NCBI GenBank assembly: GCA_020048255.1
Contig: JAIFMR010000067.1
Span: forward strand, 1 to 8,368
Direction of reading: 5' to 3'
DNA from: Rhodoferax sp.
GTDB lineage: Bacteria > Pseudomonadota > Gammaproteobacteria > Burkholderiales > Burkholderiaceae_C
DNA length: 8,368 bases
Positions 5,356-8,368 of this stretch are shown piece by piece. The notes beneath the pieces were generated by a model, which did not search any database, was not told the origin of the DNA, and was given only the letters and a program-made list of their open reading frames with translations. Position numbers and translations under genes: made by a program. The number at the start of each line of letters is the position of its first letter. The stretch's first letter is position 1.

Positions 5356-6423
5356 TCAGCAGATGCGGGGTAACTGCTCGCCACTGAGCCAATCCACCAC
5401 GCGCCGCCCTCCCAAGCGGGTTTGCATCTGGACAAAATGGTGTGGGTCGGCGTGCACCGTGCCAATCTGGCAAGCGGACCGGCCCAAGGGGTGGGCCCGC
5501 ATACAGGCCAATGCCGCCTCGGCGACTGGTGCATCGCAAATCAAAATCAGCTTGCCTTCATTGGCGATGTAGAGCGGATCGAGCCCCAGCAATTCACAGG
5601 CGGCCTCCACCTGTGGCAGCAGCGGAATGCTGGCTTCCATCAGCATCATGCCCACACCCGACTGCCGGGCAATTTCATTCAGGGTGGTGGCCAGACCGCC
5701 GCGCGTCGGGTCACGCAGCACCCGCACACTGCCGGGCGGCAGCGCTGCCAGAACCTCAGCCACCAGGGTGTGCAAGGCGGCTGTGTCCGACAGGATGGCC
5801 GTCTCAAAGTCCAGCGACTCGCGCTTGGACAACACCGCCACGCCATGCTCACCGAGCGTGCCCGAGACCAGCACCACATCACCCGCACGCGCCTGGTCAC
5901 CGCTGATGTGCACCCCCGCAGCCACCACACCCACACCGGTGGTGCTGATGAAAACCCCATCGCCCTTGCCTTTTTCCACCACCTTGGTGTCGCCCGTGAC
6001 GATGGGCACACCCGCCGCACGCGCTGCATCCCCCATGGATTGGGCAATGCGTTGCAGGTCGGCCAGCGGATAACCTTCTTCCAGAATAAAACTGGCTGAC
6101 AGGTACAGCGGGCGGGCGCCCTGCATTGCCACATCGTTGACCGTGCCGTGCACCGCCAGGCAGCCCAGATCACCGCCGGGGAAAAAAATCGGCGACACCA
6201 CGTGGGCATCGGTCGCCATCACCAGTTTCCCGCCACAGAGCAACTCAGGTGGCGTTGGCAGTGTGGCGCCATCATTGCCCTGGCGCAAAAATTCATTGTC
6301 AAAGGCCTTGAGGAAGATTTCCTCAATCAACTGGGCGCTGGCCCGGCCACCGGCACCATGGTTCATGTCGACCCGGCCGTTACGGATGTCCAGCGGGCGC
6401 ACATACGGGGTTTTGGGACTCAT
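5356..6423 (-). CDS. hypE: HypE, carbamoyl dehydratase of [NiFe]-hydrogenase maturation
   Basis: HypE accepts a carbamoyl group from HypF on its C-terminal Cys and dehydrates it with ATP to a thiocyanate, the source of the cyanide ligands of the hydrogenase iron. The 355-residue protein ends exactly in PRIC, so the acceptor thiol is Cys355. PurM/AIR-synthase-like features include HGAGGRAS (22-29), TDAHVVSP (71-78), PGGDLG, VNDVAM (95-100), TGDTKVV (143-149) and RDPTRGGLATTLNEIA. The ATG at 6423-6421 overlaps the hypD stop as ATGA and is preceded by GAGGTGG (6437-6431), a strong ribosome binding site, indicating translational coupling. It is the last gene of the visible hyp run and converges on the diguanylate cyclase gene across only 21 bp, with no intrinsic terminator between them. 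It appears intact. Confidence 0.97.
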   Translation of the reverse strand: MSPKTPYVRPLDIRNGRVDMNHGAGGRASAQLIEEIFLKAFDNEFLRQGNDGATLPTPPELLCGGKLVMATDAHVVSPIFFPGGDLGCLAVHGTVNDVAMQGARPLYLSASFILEEGYPLADLQRIAQSMGDAARAAGVPIVTGDTKVVEKGKGDGVFISTTGVGVVAAGVHISGDQARAGDVVLVSGTLGEHGVAVLSKRESLDFETAILSDTAALHTLVAEVLAALPPGSVRVLRDPTRGGLATTLNEIARQSGVGMMLMEASIPLLPQVEAACELLGLDPLYIANEGKLILICDAPVAEAALACMRAHPLGRSACQIGTVHADPHHFVQMQTRLGGRRVVDWLSGEQLPRIC

Positions 6424-7559
6424 GCCGATACCACCTCAATGTCACGGAAACGGCCGTACGAATAGTGCGCCGCGCAAGCGCCCTCGGAGGACACCATGCA
6501 AGAACCCATCGGGGTCTCAGGCGTGCACACGTTGCCAAACAACTTGCAGTCGGTGGGGCGTTTGACGCCGCGCAAAATCGCCCCGCAGTCACATTGTTTG
6601 TGGTCAGGCACCTGGGTGTAGTGCAGATCAAACCGCGCCTCGGCATCCCAGGTGGCATAAGCCTGCCGGATCTGGAGTGCACTCAAGGGCACCTCACCCA
6701 GGCCACGCCACTCAAAGCTGTCACGCACCTCAAACACATCGGCCACGGCGGCCTGTGCGGCGGCGTTGCCGTCGCGAGTCACAGCGCGGGTGAATTCGTT
6801 TTCGACCTCGGCACGTCCCTCATTGATCTGGCGCACCAGCATCAAAATGGCCTGCATCACGTCCAGCGGCTCAAAGCCGGCAATCACCACCGGTTTTTGA
6901 TAGCGTTCAGCGAAACCCTCATAGGGCCGGGAGCCGATCAAGATGCTCACATGCGCCGGGCCAACAAAGCCATCCAGCGGCACCGTATGCCAGTCTTTGA
7001 CTTCGGGCGACTCCAGAATATGCGTGATGGCCGCCGGGGTCAGCACATGGCAAGACAAGACACTGAAGTTCGTGAGCTGTTCGCGCTTGGCCGCCTGCAG
7101 GGCCAAGGCAGTGGGCGGTGTGGTGGTTTCAAACCCGATGGCAAAAAACACCACCTCGCGGTCCGGGTTGTCGCGCGCGATTTTCAGGGCATCGGTGACC
7201 GAATACACCATGCGAATATCGGCGCCCCGCGCCTTGGCCTTCATCATCGACAAACCACCCGAGGCCGGCACCCGCATGGTGTCGGCGTAGGTGGTGACGA
7301 TGGCGCCCTGGTTCATGGCCAGCTCAATGGCCTGGTCGATGCGCCCAATCGGCAACACACACACCGGGCAGCCCGGACCATGGATCATGCGCACATTGGG
7401 GGGCAGCAGGTCGGCCACGCCATACCGCGAAATGGCGTGGGTGTGGCCACCACAAAACTCCATGAAGCTGTAGCTGCGGTTCGGGTCCGCCTCAGCCCGG
7501 ATCCGTTGGGCAATCTGCTGGCCCAAGGTCCCGTCGCGGTACTCGTCGATGTATTTCAT
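6420..7559 (-). CDS. hypD: HypD, iron-sulfur scaffold for Fe(CN)2CO assembly
   Basis: HypD works with HypC and HypE as the platform on which the Fe(CN)2CO centre of [NiFe] hydrogenases is built. The 379-residue protein has all key cysteines: Cys36 in EFCGGHTH, Cys64 and Cys67 in HGPGCPVCVLP, and the C-terminal set Cys323, Cys325, Cys338, Cys345, Cys354 and Cys362, which includes the ligands of the [4Fe-4S] cluster. The N-terminus (MKYIDEYRDG) is the normal family start. It overlaps hypC upstream by ATGA (hypC stop 7558-7556) and hypE downstream by ATGA, so the three are almost certainly one operon with coupled translation. AGGTGG just before the start serves as its ribosome binding site. Nothing is missing. 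Confidence 0.98.
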   Translation of the reverse strand: MKYIDEYRDGTLGQQIAQRIRAEADPNRSYSFMEFCGGHTHAISRYGVADLLPPNVRMIHGPGCPVCVLPIGRIDQAIELAMNQGAIVTTYADTMRVPASGGLSMMKAKARGADIRMVYSVTDALKIARDNPDREVVFFAIGFETTTPPTALALQAAKREQLTNFSVLSCHVLTPAAITHILESPEVKDWHTVPLDGFVGPAHVSILIGSRPYEGFAERYQKPVVIAGFEPLDVMQAILMLVRQINEGRAEVENEFTRAVTRDGNAAAQAAVADVFEVRDSFEWRGLGEVPLSALQIRQAYATWDAEARFDLHYTQVPDHKQCDCGAILRGVKRPTDCKLFGNVCTPETPMGSCMVSSEGACAAHYSYGRFRDIEVVSA

Positions 7560-7804
7560 GCCGCCACCTGGGGCAACGTCTCTTGGCTTTGGCTGGTCTC
7601 CAGTTCGGCAAACAGCGCCAGGGTACGCGCTGCCTCGTCGGCATCCACCATGCCAATCGCATGGCCAACATGCACGATGACGTAATCATCAACTTGGGCC
7701 TCTGGCACCAATTCGATCGAGATGGCTTTGCGCACGCCCCCCAGATCAACGATGGCATCGAGTCCGTTGACCGCGACAACACGCGCGGGAAGGGCTAGGC
7801 ACAT
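7556..7804 (-). CDS. hypC: HypC/HupF-type hydrogenase maturation chaperone
   Basis: HypC is a small chaperone that carries the iron precursor with HypD and delivers it to the hydrogenase large subunit. I start it at the ATG 7804-7802, giving 82 residues that begin MCLALPARVV. The family requires Cys as residue 2 (M-C-[LIV]-[AG]-[LIV]-P), exposed after Met removal, and AAGGAG at 7816-7811 lies 6 nt before this ATG. A TTG start at 7810 would yield MCMCLALP but leaves no gap after that ribosome binding site. His45 in DYVIVHVGHAIG matches the conserved His (His51 in E. coli HypC). The OB-fold core ends by about residue 60 and the tail is acidic/Gln-rich. It is coupled to hypD through ATGA and lies 92 bp after hoxV. 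Confidence 0.95.
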   Translation of the reverse strand: MCLALPARVVAVNGLDAIVDLGGVRKAISIELVPEAQVDDYVIVHVGHAIGMVDADEAARTLALFAELETSQSQETLPQVAA

Positions 7805-7896
7805 ACACAACTCCTTGATGACTTCATTTGAATAGTGACTTTTGAACCGTTACAGGTGCGCGGTGGGCAGCCTCTCTGAATTGACGCGTATTCGGC
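7805..7896 (-). promoter_or_regulatory. hoxV-hypC gap with hypC ribosome binding site
   Basis: This 92-bp gap is the only sizeable break in the visible hydrogenase run, whose other junctions overlap. It contains AAGGAG at 7816-7811, which fixes the hypC start. Two direct TTTGAA copies (plus strand 7827-7832 and 7841-7846, 14 bp apart) lie upstream, in AT-richer sequence than the flanks, so an internal promoter for hypCDE is possible. I see no convincing -35/-10 pair, -24/-12 (sigma-54) pair or FNR site. Confidence 0.4.
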
Positions 7897-8368
7897 TTAC
7901 AGCGCCGCGCTTTCAATGCGACAGTCTACACAGGCATCAAAAGCCGCTGCCAGACAGCGTGCAGAACGCACATCGTCTGAGGGTACTTTTGCCAGCGCCT
8001 GAGCCAAGGCACCTTGTGGATGAAAATTCCACTCGGTCGGTGCCAGCACGCGGTAGTCCACCACACCGCCGCGGGCATCTACCTGGACCCAATGCACCAA
8101 CAAGCCGCGCGCCATCTCACACCAGGCAACGGCCGAGTCCTCGCCCAACGCCAGGGCGCCACTGGACAACAAGGGGTCTTGCGGCGCATCGTGCGGCAAG
8201 GGGTCGGCATCGGCAATCTCTTGCACCTCGGTCCAGCGCGCCGACAAGCGGGACCAGGCACTCCAACGGTCTGCCGGATTCTGTTGGCGGTGGCGCAAAC
8301 GGGTCCAGGCACCGGTTTCAGCGCACTCGCCGCGCCAGGTGGGATGTTGCACAAAACCAGCCTCTACC
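7897..8368 (-). CDS. hoxV: HoxV/HupK-like hydrogenase assembly protein, C-terminal part
   Basis: The last 156 codons and TAA stop (7899-7897) are present; the reading frame is open through the window edge, and residues VEAGF continue upstream of the apparent GTG at 8352, so the true start lies outside. HupK/HoxV proteins are degenerate relatives of the [NiFe]-hydrogenase large subunit; HoxV of Ralstonia is a proposed scaffold for the iron cofactor before its transfer to HoxG. Seen here: HPTWRGECAETGAWTR, MARGLLVHWVQV and DYRVLAPTEWNFHPQGALAQAL, all strongly typical, then FDACVDCRIE near the C-terminus. That replaces the large-subunit DPCxxCxxH: the Cys pair is kept, Pro is Ala and the His is lost, fitting a non-catalytic homologue without a cleaved tail. 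It precedes hypCDE on the same strand. HupK is the alternative name. Confidence 0.9.
   Translation of the reverse strand, partial: VEAGFVQHPTWRGECAETGAWTRLRHRQQNPADRWSAWSRLSARWTEVQEIADADPLPHDAPQDPLLSSGALALGEDSAVAWCEMARGLLVHWVQVDARGGVVDYRVLAPTEWNFHPQGALAQALAKVPSDDVRSARCLAAAFDACVDCRIESAAL

Noticed and set aside
6465..7685. A 406-codon plus-strand frame antisense to hypD and hypC
   Set aside because: The opposite strand encodes unmistakable HypD and HypC; the His/Gly/Arg-rich composition is typical of a shadow frame.
7811..7832. FNR-like site (TTGAT-N4) upstream of hypC
   Set aside because: Only one half-site fits and it overlaps the hypC ribosome binding site; the second half has almost no match to ATCAA.
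1..8368. CRISPR array, tRNA/rRNA genes, insertion sequence or prophage genes
   Set aside because: No regularly spaced repeats, tRNA-like cloverleaf, transposase or phage protein motifs were seen on either strand.

Overview
The window looks like chromosomal DNA of a betaproteobacterium, most likely Comamonadaceae (Rhodoferax/Polaromonas/Hydrogenophaga-like). The reasons are the high GC with strong third-position G/C bias, the [NiFe]-hydrogenase maturation genes with a HoxV/HupK-type protein, and a degenerate copy of an intergenic repeat I associate with that family. The genus is inference.

Left part (1-1951), mostly minus strand: the first 30 residues of a lipoprotein; a small NifX/NafY-like protein with a His-rich tail; a 318-bp gap packed with TGGCA/TGCCA inverted repeats; and a Dps ferritin-like protein. 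Just upstream of dps is a decayed C-terminal piece of what looks like a ZIP-family metal transporter. Together these suggest a metal/iron-handling neighbourhood.

Middle part (1952-5334), plus strand: a class I SAM-dependent methyltransferase, a complete NAD-dependent alanine dehydrogenase (ald), and a membrane-bound GGDEF diguanylate cyclase. The methyltransferase lies between the ZIP remnant and a second remnant that looks like the C-terminus of a LysR-type regulator, so 1535-2852 looks like a turnover zone. A strong hairpin separates ald from the cyclase gene.

Right part (5356-8368), minus strand: hoxV/hupK (partial) - hypC - hypD - hypE, transcribed toward the cyclase. The hyp genes are joined by two ATGA overlaps. 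HypC and HypD carry and assemble the Fe(CN)2CO unit, HypE makes the cyanide ligand donor, and the HoxV/HupK-like protein is a proposed scaffold before transfer to the large subunit. hypA, hypB and hypF are not between hoxV and hypC and must be elsewhere if the pathway is complete.

I see no convincing novel system. The most interesting items are the dense TGGCA/TGCCA array at 747-949, the TGACA/TGTCA cluster before the lipoprotein gene, the two short gene remnants, and the HypC start, which should be moved to the second candidate start.
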